Source of the DNA: CALAZP01 sp964410725
GTDB taxonomy: Bacteria; Bacteroidota; Bacteroidia; Chitinophagales; Saprospiraceae
Length of the DNA: 21,056 nt
Reading direction: 5' to 3'
NCBI GenBank assembly: GCA_964410725.1
Contig: CAYPID010000037.1
Span: 1-21,056, forward strand
The position numbers were made by a program, and so were the translations under genes. Positions 14,557 through 21,056 of the stretch are shown piece after piece. Numbering within the stretch: the first letter of the stretch is position 1; each line of letters begins with the position of its first letter. The notes under the pieces are model-generated. The model saw only the letters and a program-made list of their open reading frames with translations. It did not search any database and had not been told where the DNA came from.

Positions 14557-15480
14557 TTATTTTAGAATTCCAAATGTAAACATTTCGAAATAATTAAAAG
14601 TTATTGCGAAAACGAATATCGTCCAGAATATCCCCAATGCCAACTTAGGGCCAATGTCTGAAATCCGAATTCCCAATAAAGTACCAATGGGTACTACCAT
14701 CATCTGCCATTGCTGATATTCAATCGCTCCACTAATCAAGGCCGGTAGAAAGGACAGTATTCCCCAAAAATAAAAAACACTAATTTTTCGCTGAATCTGC
14801 ATCAGTTTTTTTCTTTGATACGCCCAATATGAGGCCGTAACAAAGAAGAGCAACAAACCCAAGAAAATATTTTTGAAGACATCAGTAAGTTCAGAAAAGG
14901 CCAACCATGAAAATTCTTTTACCTCATTCAAAAAATGAAATTCACTAATAGAATCTGTAAAAAAGTAATACACCCACACCAGAAAAATTTCCATTAATAC
15001 CCCAGATAAAATTTGTAATCTTTCCCGAAGGGAAAATGGCCTCAATAGATTTAACCCAGCAAATAGTGCAAAAATCATAACTAGATTGGGAGGAAAAATA
15101 AACACCCCTATTCCGAAAACTAAACCAATATTGAAGAACTTCTGCGGAGCATTACCAAGTTGACCAGTTTCCAAAATCATTCCGATGGCAAATAAGGTGA
15201 AAAAGTTGGCTATGAGAAATGGGGAAAATGATAGGGCTTCGGGAATAGTTAGGAACAATAAGACTATCATCAATCCAGCTATCTGATTAGGAGTTTGGTA
15301 CAATCTGTGCTTTTGAATTAGGTAATTCACCATTAAACTTTGGATAAATATCAAAATAGCAGATAGTGCCTTCATCTGAATATCGTCCTGCTTGATGTAA
15401 TCATCCACCAAGAATATTGGGATGAGAAGACCATATAAAAGGGAAACTAATAGCTGATTGGATTCAAAAACCTTAAGCAT
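14557..15480 (-). CDS. Multi-pass membrane protein, DUF6427-like
   Basis: A 307-residue hydrophobic protein with roughly nine or ten membrane segments and short loops; I see no catalytic motif. Its start (LKVFESNQLLVSLLYGLL), the FNIGLVFGIGVFIFPPNLV stretch near 115-135 and the LRPFSLRERL loop near 145-155 are reminiscent of the Bacteroidota family DUF6427, whose function is unknown. The family assignment is from memory of its pattern and should be treated as tentative. The start overlaps the end of the HD gene by 8 bases (ATGCTTAA), implying coupled translation, and purQ follows after 12 bases. Confidence 0.72.
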   Translation of the reverse strand: MLKVFESNQLLVSLLYGLLIPIFLVDDYIKQDDIQMKALSAILIFIQSLMVNYLIQKHRLYQTPNQIAGLMIVLLFLTIPEALSFSPFLIANFFTLFAIGMILETGQLGNAPQKFFNIGLVFGIGVFIFPPNLVMIFALFAGLNLLRPFSLRERLQILSGVLMEIFLVWVYYFFTDSISEFHFLNEVKEFSWLAFSELTDVFKNIFLGLLLFFVTASYWAYQRKKLMQIQRKISVFYFWGILSFLPALISGAIEYQQWQMMVVPIGTLLGIRISDIGPKLALGIFWTIFVFAITFNYFEMFTFGILK

Positions 15481-16705
15481 CTTCCGGGATAAATTTTGGA
15501 TAGCAAAGATAATATTTGGTAAACGAGCTGGAAGAAAGGATATAGTCCTGGGCAGAGGACATTGGATGAATTTGTCCGTTTTTGTGCAATATCAAAATTT
15601 CTTCTTTATTTGGCCAGTAAGCCGTATTGGTTTCACTTCCAACTATCATTAAAAATTCTGGATCAATGGTGGAATCTATTGGCAATGCCTTTTTAATTTG
15701 ATCCTTCACTTCTGAAATTCGACTTGCAGGAATGGGTTCGTTTTGGAATTCTGTTTTAAAGAGTTGGCGATTGAGCAAGCTTTTGGATAAAAAGCGCAAT
15801 AGGAAATCTGAATGTTCAGACCAATTTTTTAAAGCGGCTACAATATCGTGGTCGTCCAGACCCGCAAATTTCATCAAGAAAGAATCAGCTTGATTTTTTA
15901 TGGTTTCGGCAGTAATCGAATGCTTGAGGAAAAATAACAAATGAGACGAAGCTTGAATGGAATCAGCGTTGGTATTCATGATTTCTCTAGCTCGCTTTAA
16001 TACCAAAACGAGCATTTTTTCTGCAGAAACGACCGTTTTGTGCAAATAGACTTGCCAATACATTAACCTGCGTGCAATTAAAAATTTTTCAACGGAATAA
16101 ATTCCTTTTTCCTCCACAACCAGTTGGTTGTCCACCACATTGAGCATTTTTATAATCCGATCATAACCAATAACCCCTTCGTGTACTCCAGTAAAATAGC
16201 TATCGCGGTTCAAATAATCCATTCGGTCCATATCTAATTGACCACCAATTAATTGATGTAAGAAAGTTTTGTGATAACTGCCGTTAAAAATGGCAATGGC
16301 TAAATCTAACTTTCCATCAAAGGTTCGGTTCAGAGATTCCATAAAAAGGGCAGAGAGCACCTCATGCGAAACACCGATTAAATTTTTTTCAAGGGTATGG
16401 GAAAATGGTCCATGACCAATATCATGCAATAATATGGCAACACAAGCAGCTTCTTTTTCCTCCTCAGTAAGAGGCACGCCCTTTTGCTCCAGACTCATTA
16501 ATGCTTGAGACATCAGATGATAGGCACCAAGAGCATGGTGAAATCTGGTGTGCAAGGCACCTGGGTAAACGTAATGCGACAAACTGGTTTGTTTGATTCT
16601 TCTCAAACGCTGAAAAAAAGGATGCTCCACTAAATCAAAAATCAAACCATAGGGAATTGAAATAAATCCATAGACAGGGTCGTTTACAATTTTCACCTTA
16701 TGCAT
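15473..16705 (-). CDS. HD-domain phosphohydrolase, SAMHD1/dNTPase-like
   Basis: A predicted metal-dependent phosphohydrolase. The 410-residue protein carries the HD superfamily ligands in the SAMHD1-like order: His56/His57 in TRFHHALGAYHLM, His94-Asp95 in LLHDIGHGPFSH, and Asp158 in QLDMDRMDYLNRDSYFTG. The N-terminus (VKIVNDPVYGFISIP and HPFFQRLRRIKQTSL) also matches this group, which in other organisms includes dNTP triphosphohydrolases. Whether this member acts on dNTPs, nucleotides or something else cannot be read from sequence. It is the first gene of a minus-strand run that continues with the DUF6427-like gene, purQ and dsbD. It is divergent from porX across 91 bases. Confidence 0.9.
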   Translation of the reverse strand: MHKVKIVNDPVYGFISIPYGLIFDLVEHPFFQRLRRIKQTSLSHYVYPGALHTRFHHALGAYHLMSQALMSLEQKGVPLTEEEKEAACVAILLHDIGHGPFSHTLEKNLIGVSHEVLSALFMESLNRTFDGKLDLAIAIFNGSYHKTFLHQLIGGQLDMDRMDYLNRDSYFTGVHEGVIGYDRIIKMLNVVDNQLVVEEKGIYSVEKFLIARRLMYWQVYLHKTVVSAEKMLVLVLKRAREIMNTNADSIQASSHLLFFLKHSITAETIKNQADSFLMKFAGLDDHDIVAALKNWSEHSDFLLRFLSKSLLNRQLFKTEFQNEPIPASRISEVKDQIKKALPIDSTIDPEFLMIVGSETNTAYWPNKEEILILHKNGQIHPMSSAQDYILSSSSFTKYYLCYPKFIPEDA

Positions 16706-16720
16706 AATCCCTATTTTTTA

Positions 16721-16728
16721 CAAAAATA
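16721..16728 (-). promoter_or_regulatory. Candidate -7 box for the HD-DUF6427-purQ-dsbD run
   Basis: The minus strand reads TATTTTTG, a full TAnnTTTG match, 15 bases before the HD gene ATG at 16705. No TTG is found at the usual upstream distance. For porX on the plus strand the nearest candidate is TACTGTTTG at 16756-16764, one base too long in the spacer, with TTG at 16733-16735 twenty bases upstream. The two promoters would overlap in the 91-base gap. Confidence 0.42.
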
Positions 16729-16796
16729 CCGATTGGTCATCTTTTTGGACTAATTTACTGTTTGAGTTTTACAACAATACAAAAAATAGATTAATA

Positions 16797-18353
16797 ATGG
16801 CGAAACCACTGATTCTTTGGGTAGACGATGAAATTGAATTTTTGAAACCTCATATCATGTTTCTCGACTCCCGGGGATACGACGTCATTACCGCCTCCAA
16901 TGGATATGATGCTTTAGATATTTGTAAGGAGCGTCCCGAAATTGAATTGGTGATTCTGGATGAATCCATGCCTGGCATGACGGGTCTCGAAGTCATGGAA
17001 GCTTTGAATAAATTTAAACCCAACCTCAAGACCATCATGGTCACCAAGAACGAAAGCGACGATGTGATGAAAAGCGCCTTCGGCAAAGATACCCAAGCCT
17101 ATTTGCTCAAACCCGTGGTAAGCCAGCAAGTGTACGCTTCAGTAGCAGGCCTCTTGAATAAAAAAGCTTTTGTCCAACAAGACACCAATATTGGTTATAC
17201 TAAGGAACACCAACAAATCCTTTCAGAAATTTACGATGACCCAGACCATGACAAATGGGTCGAAATTTATAGGAACTTTATCAATTGGGAAATGAAAATG
17301 TTCCAGACCGACAACCAGGTGATGATGGACAACCTGATTGATCAAAAAACTACTGCGAATCAAGCGTTCTCTAAATTTATCGTCCAAAACTATGAGGCGT
17401 GGTTAAAAGAGGGAAAGGGCCCGTTGCTCTCTCATGATTTGATGAGAAAAAAGGTTTTTCCGCAGTTATTAAAACAGGATAGGCCAACCGTATTTTTATT
17501 GATGGATAACCTAAGGTTAGACCATTGGATGGCTATCGAACCTATAATAAGTGAGGTATTCAAACAAGAAGAATCCGATTACTTTTATAGCATCCTACCT
17601 ACTACTACCCAATTTAGCCGAAATGCTATTTTTTCAGGGCTACTCCCGGCTGATATTCAAAAGAAGTACAAGGATAAATGGAAAAATGATATCGATGATG
17701 GGGGAAGGAATGATTATGAAGCTTTCTTTTTGGAGGAACAATTGAAAAGACATGTGAGGCAACCTATAAAAATGGAATACCATAAGGTCACTAATGCAGA
17801 GGCTGCCAATTCTTTGGAGCAAAAAATGGTGAATATGGTCCAAAAGGATTTTGTAGTGGTAGTATATAACTTCATAGACATGTTATCACATGCTGGAACA
17901 GAAATGGACTTTGTAAAGCAATTGGCTAATAACGATCAATCTTATAGAGAGCTGGTTAAAAATTGGTTCATTAATTCTCCCTTATGGAAATCCCTAAAAC
18001 GCTCCGCTGAAAAAGATATTCAATTAATTATTTCTACAGATCACGGTACCATTAAAGTCAAAACCCCCACTTCTGTTAAAGCGGAAAGAGATACTACGAA
18101 TAATCTTAGATATAAATCGGGAAAAAATCTCTCCTTTGAATCCAAAGATGTTTTCGCTATCAAAAATCCTTCTTCAGTAGGGCTCCCATCCCCTAATATC
18201 TCTTCTTCCTATGTGTTTGCACTAGAAGATAAATTCTTTCTTTACCCGAATAATTTTAACAAAATCAAACAACTTTATTCGGAGACTTACCAACATGGAG
18301 GCGTTTCTATGGAAGAGATGATATGTCCTTTTGCCAGGTTTGTGCCTAAATAA
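16797..18353 (+). CDS. porX: PorX: response regulator with PglZ alkaline-phosphatase-like domain, T9SS regulator
   Basis: PorX is the response regulator of the PorX-PorY pair that controls type IX secretion. In Porphyromonas it has been shown to interact with T9SS components, and its PglZ domain has been reported to hydrolyse oligonucleotides. The 518 residues start with a receiver domain: Asp10/Asp11, phosphoacceptor Asp55 in LVILDESMPG, Thr83 in MVTKNE and Lys105 in LLKPV. A helical linker with conserved NWEMKMF follows. The PglZ domain has FLLMDNLRLDHW near 225-240, ILPTTTQFSRNAIFSG near 262-277, VVYNFIDMLSHAG and ISTDHGTIKVKTPT, which hold the expected metal-binding Asp/His and the Thr nucleophile position. 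No porY or sigma factor sigP is adjacent. It ends one base short of a convergent gene. Confidence 0.96.
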   Translation: MAKPLILWVDDEIEFLKPHIMFLDSRGYDVITASNGYDALDICKERPEIELVILDESMPGMTGLEVMEALNKFKPNLKTIMVTKNESDDVMKSAFGKDTQAYLLKPVVSQQVYASVAGLLNKKAFVQQDTNIGYTKEHQQILSEIYDDPDHDKWVEIYRNFINWEMKMFQTDNQVMMDNLIDQKTTANQAFSKFIVQNYEAWLKEGKGPLLSHDLMRKKVFPQLLKQDRPTVFLLMDNLRLDHWMAIEPIISEVFKQEESDYFYSILPTTTQFSRNAIFSGLLPADIQKKYKDKWKNDIDDGGRNDYEAFFLEEQLKRHVRQPIKMEYHKVTNAEAANSLEQKMVNMVQKDFVVVVYNFIDMLSHAGTEMDFVKQLANNDQSYRELVKNWFINSPLWKSLKRSAEKDIQLIISTDHGTIKVKTPTSVKAERDTTNNLRYKSGKNLSFESKDVFAIKNPSSVGLPSPNISSSYVFALEDKFFLYPNNFNKIKQLYSETYQHGGVSMEEMICPFARFVPK

Positions 18354-18354
18354 A

Positions 18355-18810
18355 CTAAAGCCCTTCTATTTTGAGTTGAGCTGCAACAGCAGGATTGGCA
18401 GAAAGATAATTTTTCAACCGAAATCGATCTGCCATAAACCTTATTTCCCGCCCAAAGGCTCCCTTATTTTTTAAGCGAAGCGTGCCTATGGAAAATAAAA
18501 AATAGTTGTGAATTTGAATGACTTCAATATCTTCTATTACATATTGAAAATGCTTGACGTAATTGGTTAAATACAAATGACTAGGGGAAAGCTCTACTCT
18601 TTTCAATTGAAAGATAGTGAGGTATATAACGACTGCGCCAATAAGATAAAGGACTACAAAAATTATACGAGTGGTTAATTGTGGCCAGCCCATAAACATA
18701 GGAATGGGATTGAAAAGGATGGCTATCGTAAATGCTCCAAAAAAGACCGTCCAAAACGAAGGAAAAAATATTTTAAAAAATAAGGTTGAATTAGAAGAAA
18801 TCCGTTCCAT
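18355..18810 (-). CDS. Small membrane protein with two helices and a PH-like cytoplasmic domain
   Basis: I do not recognise a named family. The 151 residues contain two membrane helices, roughly 12-33 and 47-69. These are followed by about 80 soluble residues beginning KRVELSPSHLYLTNYVKHFQ. Alternating short strands and the closing helix (RFRLKNYLSANPAVAAQL) recall the bacterial PH-like domains attached to paired helices. The gene starts 9 bases after the tatC stop, so it should be cotranscribed with tatC, and it converges on porX with one base between stop codons. No catalytic residues are evident; a membrane scaffold or sensor role would be a guess. Confidence 0.78.
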   Translation of the reverse strand: MERISSNSTLFFKIFFPSFWTVFFGAFTIAILFNPIPMFMGWPQLTTRIIFVVLYLIGAVVIYLTIFQLKRVELSPSHLYLTNYVKHFQYVIEDIEVIQIHNYFLFSIGTLRLKNKGAFGREIRFMADRFRLKNYLSANPAVAAQLKIEGL

Positions 18811-18819
18811 TAAATTAGT

Positions 18820-19662
18820 TTAATCCTCTTCAGCTTCTTGTGCTTCCACTCGTGCAGATACAAAAATGCTGATTTCATAAAGTATAAATAAAGGTACTCC
18901 AATTAAAAACTGGGTGACTACGTCTGGAGGAGTGATCAAAGCCGCCAAAACCAAAATTCCAATAACTGCATGCTTTCGGTAAGCCCGCATCGTAGCTGGT
19001 GTTAATAATCCCACTTTGGAAAGGAAATACACGACTATTGGTAATTCAAATATTAACCCCGCAGGGGCGGTAAACATCAACATATAGGTGATGAAGGAGT
19101 TCAGGGTAGGGGAGTTTTCAACACCTGGAATAGTGTATCCCGCTAAAAAATTAACTGCAAATGGAGCAATTACAAAATATCCAAAAAGAACCCCTGTGAG
19201 AAATAAAAAAGAACAAATGAACACAATGCCTCTTGTCGCTTGTTGTTCTTTTTTATACAAACCAGGACTTACAAACCTCCAGATTTCCCAGAAGACATAA
19301 GGGAAAGCCAAAATAAATCCAGCAATAAAGGAAACTTTTATACTGGTGATGAAAGATTCCCCGAACCCAATTGCCTGCTTTTTAAAGGCAGGGGGCTCGA
19401 AGCACATTTTATCTCCCAATCCAACGAAATTTGAAAAATCACAAATAGCAGTATAGGAAAGAAAATCGGGATTGGTAGGTCCAAAGATGACTTGCTCGAA
19501 AAACCAATCTTGGACAAAAAATAAGCCAATGCCCAAAAGGACAATCGCAAGTAATGAACGTATAATATGCCACCTCAATTCTTCGAGGTGTTCTAAAAAA
19601 GACATTTCCTTTTCTTGCTGCCCACTTCCTAAGCGGTCAACATCTACTTGATCTAATGGCAT
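18820..19662 (-). CDS. tatC: Sec-independent protein translocase TatC
   Basis: TatC is the core receptor of the twin-arginine pathway, which exports folded proteins. It recognises the twin-arginine signal and recruits TatA. The 280-residue protein begins with a charged tail (PLDQVDVDRL) followed by MSFLEHLEELRWHIIRS at 20-36, the conserved cytoplasmic motif containing the glutamate that contacts the signal peptide (Glu28). Six hydrophobic helices follow, with FAFPYVFWEIWRFVSPGL-type sequence near 118-135 and FELPIVVYFLSKVGLLTP near 205-222. An alternative start at Met20 is possible, but a tail starting MPLDQ is common in this phylum, so I keep the longer form. tatA/B are not adjacent. It shares a divergent promoter region with the secreted protein gene. 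Confidence 0.96.
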   Translation of the reverse strand: MPLDQVDVDRLGSGQQEKEMSFLEHLEELRWHIIRSLLAIVLLGIGLFFVQDWFFEQVIFGPTNPDFLSYTAICDFSNFVGLGDKMCFEPPAFKKQAIGFGESFITSIKVSFIAGFILAFPYVFWEIWRFVSPGLYKKEQQATRGIVFICSFLFLTGVLFGYFVIAPFAVNFLAGYTIPGVENSPTLNSFITYMLMFTAPAGLIFELPIVVYFLSKVGLLTPATMRAYRKHAVIGILVLAALITPPDVVTQFLIGVPLFILYEISIFVSARVEAQEAEED

Positions 19663-19685
19663 TTGGAAGTCGATTTATACAGCGT

Positions 19686-19693
19686 CAAAGGTA
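19686..19693 (-). promoter_or_regulatory. Candidate -7 box for tatC
   Basis: The minus strand reads TACCTTTG, a full TAnnTTTG match, 23 bases before the tatC ATG. No TTG lies at the proper upstream distance. It is back to back with the promoter of the secreted protein gene at 19725-19759. Confidence 0.45.
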
Positions 19694-19724
19694 ATTATTT
19701 TGCCAATAAGGTGGTCAGGTGTTT

Positions 19725-19759
19725 TTGAAGATGACCAATTTTAAAATAAACTATTTTTG
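19725..19759 (+). promoter_or_regulatory. Promoter of the LamG/T9SS-sorted protein gene
   Basis: TTG at 19725-19727 and TATTTTTG at 19752-19759 are 24 bases apart, one more than the usual upper limit; the -7 box is a full match. It lies 31 bases before the ATG at 19791. It also shows that the in-frame GTG at 19719 is not the start, since that codon lies at the -33 region. Confidence 0.55.
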
Positions 19760-19790
19760 TCTTTCGTTAAATCCTAATAATAAGGTAAAA

Positions 19791-21020
19791 ATGAAATCAA
19801 TATCGATTGTAGTGAGCTTAATCCTGTCAGTTTTAACGCTAACTGGGCAAATTACACCCAATTTGGTGGCTTATTATAATTTTGATGCTAATTTGAGTGA
19901 CGCAGTTGGTAATTCAGCCAATCTGGGAATGGCAGTGGGGACGGTAAACTACGATTGTGGACCGCTGTTAGAATCCATTGCACTGGATGGGAACAATAAT
20001 GAAATCCAATTCGGAGGTTCATTTGCGGAAGCTTTCAACAAAAATGATTTTACCCTTAGTTTATACTTTAGACCCTTAAGCACCTCTGGAACCAGTCAAT
20101 ATCTTTTTTCCAAAAGCACCATGGATTGCAGTGGGAATAAAACCTTAGATATAAAATACGATCCTGATTTGAATGCAATTAATGTTATCATGACAGAAAA
20201 TGCTAGTAAGCGGGTGAGGCTTAATTCAGGACTGACTTCAGGTGATTGCTGGCAACATTTAGTTTTGGTTAGAAAGGAAAATGTAGTCAAACTATACCTC
20301 AATGAAAAGCCTGTCGATGAAGACGCTACAGGTACAGCTATTGATTTGAGCGACGAATCAGATATTTTTTTAGGCGGTTCCCTCTGTTTGGTCGCCAATA
20401 GCCAACGATTTAAGGGATATGTGGATGAACTTAAATTTTTTAACAGAGCATTAGATCTTCGGGAAATACAAACTTTATCCCTTTATCCCGATCAAATAGC
20501 CACCTCAGATACTTTAATCTTTCTAGGTGAGCAAGTGCCTATTTCCATGTATAAAACCTGTGGAAATCGAGTGACTTGGAGTCCATCCGTAGATTTGAAT
20601 TCACCAGTTTTACTTGAACCCTTGATTACCCCTAAGAGTGCTGGATTTCAAACCTATACCGTTCAGATTTCAGATGATAGGGGAGATTGTATCGCTACTG
20701 ATGAAATCATTATCAATGTAGTGGATCCCAATACTTTGGACTGTGGGCAAGGATTTATCCCGTCAGCTTTCACCCCAAATGGAGACGGTCTGAATGACCA
20801 AATAGGAATTAGTAATCCGTATGCACTATCAGATTTTCAAGAGTTGCTGATTACTGATAGATGGGGCAACACGCTTTTTAAGACTAATAATCCCTTTGAC
20901 CAGTGGGATGGTTTTTATAAGGGCGTGTTAATGAGCCCCGGAGTGGTGACCTATCAAATGCGCTATACTTGCCAAGAGGAAGAAATCCAGCAATCTGGAA
21001 GCATCACTATTCTTTATTAA
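19791..21020 (+). CDS. Secreted LamG-like protein with T9SS type B C-terminal sorting domain
   Basis: A 409-residue exported protein. The signal peptide (MKSISIVVSLILSVLTLTGQ) defines the start at 19791; the frame is open 24 codons further upstream, but that part overlaps the promoter. Residues about 25-215 form a concanavalin/LamG-type beta-sandwich: LVAYYNFDANLSDAVGN opens it, and FKGYVDELKFFNRALDLREI closes it, the usual end of such domains. An immunoglobulin-like linker (about 216-316) follows. Residues 318-409 are a gliding-motility-associated C-terminal domain with GFIPSAFTPNGDGLNDQ, LLITDRWGNTLF and WDGFYKG, the sorting signal recognised by the type IX system. The ligand of the LamG domain, if any, is unknown. 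Transcription is divergent from tatC. Confidence 0.93.
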   Translation: MKSISIVVSLILSVLTLTGQITPNLVAYYNFDANLSDAVGNSANLGMAVGTVNYDCGPLLESIALDGNNNEIQFGGSFAEAFNKNDFTLSLYFRPLSTSGTSQYLFSKSTMDCSGNKTLDIKYDPDLNAINVIMTENASKRVRLNSGLTSGDCWQHLVLVRKENVVKLYLNEKPVDEDATGTAIDLSDESDIFLGGSLCLVANSQRFKGYVDELKFFNRALDLREIQTLSLYPDQIATSDTLIFLGEQVPISMYKTCGNRVTWSPSVDLNSPVLLEPLITPKSAGFQTYTVQISDDRGDCIATDEIIINVVDPNTLDCGQGFIPSAFTPNGDGLNDQIGISNPYALSDFQELLITDRWGNTLFKTNNPFDQWDGFYKGVLMSPGVVTYQMRYTCQEEEIQQSGSITILY

Positions 21021-21056
21021 TTTTAGAATCCCTTCGGGAAAAAATAACCCACCGGG

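Noticed and set aside
19719..19790. In-frame 24-residue extension of the LamG protein starting at GTG
   Set aside because: It covers the promoter and would bury the clear signal peptide that starts at 19791.
21029..21039. Short inverted repeat TCCC-ttc-GGGA after the last gene as a terminator
   Set aside because: A four-base stem followed by A rather than T on the plus strand is too weak, and the window ends 17 bases later.
1..21056. CRISPR array, toxin-antitoxin pair, phage or insertion sequence
   Set aside because: No spaced repeats, transposase or integrase motifs, terminal inverted repeats or paired small toxin-like genes were seen on either strand.

Overview
The window looks like chromosomal backbone of a Bacteroidota bacterium, probably a marine or environmental member of the Saprospiria, Chitinophagia or Flavobacteriia type; I cannot fix the genus. 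Three signs support this. There are type IX secretion system (T9SS) genes: a PorP/SprF protein, the PorX response regulator, and a secreted protein with a gliding-motility-type C-terminal sorting domain. Several genes are preceded by the Bacteroidota -7 promoter box TAnnTTTG, and Shine-Dalgarno sequences are mostly absent. Membrane proteins resembling Bacteroidota-restricted families are present. The DNA is AT-rich (around 40% G+C by eye) and very gene-dense. I see no tRNA, rRNA, CRISPR array, insertion sequence, phage gene or attachment site.

Layout, left to right. (1) 1-2915, minus: a lipoprotein sulfatase followed after 9 bases by mnmE, whose last residues lie beyond the left edge. (2) 3046-5837, minus: a trkA-trkH potassium-uptake operon with a 4-base overlap. 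(3) 5901-6359, plus: a low-molecular-weight protein-tyrosine phosphatase divergent from trkA; its 3' end overlaps that of sucA (6331-9096, minus), the E1 subunit of 2-oxoglutarate dehydrogenase. (4) 9256-9589, plus: rpsT with a clear promoter and a strong intrinsic terminator. (5) 9696-11796, plus: porP/sprF, a bactofilin, an AtpZ-like protein and a small AtpI-like membrane protein, the last three overlapping; the ATP synthase genes expected next are not there. (6) 16705-11798, minus: a tight run of HD phosphohydrolase, DUF6427-like membrane protein, purQ and dsbD. (7) 16797-18353, plus: porX, divergent from the HD gene. (8) 19662-18355, minus: tatC and a small membrane protein. (9) 19791-21020, plus: a secreted LamG-type protein with a T9SS sorting domain, divergent from tatC.

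The envelope theme is strong: T9SS biogenesis and its regulator, Tat export, periplasmic thiol reduction, a secreted T9SS cargo and a lipoprotein enzyme sit among housekeeping genes for translation, the TCA cycle, purine synthesis and potassium uptake. I see no unmistakable new defence or mobile system. The most suggestive signal is the divergent HD-phosphohydrolase/PorX pair. PorX carries a PglZ domain of a family reported to hydrolyse oligonucleotides, and its neighbour has every ligand expected of a SAMHD1-like nucleotide hydrolase, so a nucleotide-linked control of type IX secretion is a testable idea. Second is the separation of the AtpZ/AtpI-like pair from the ATP synthase operon and its linkage to a bactofilin.
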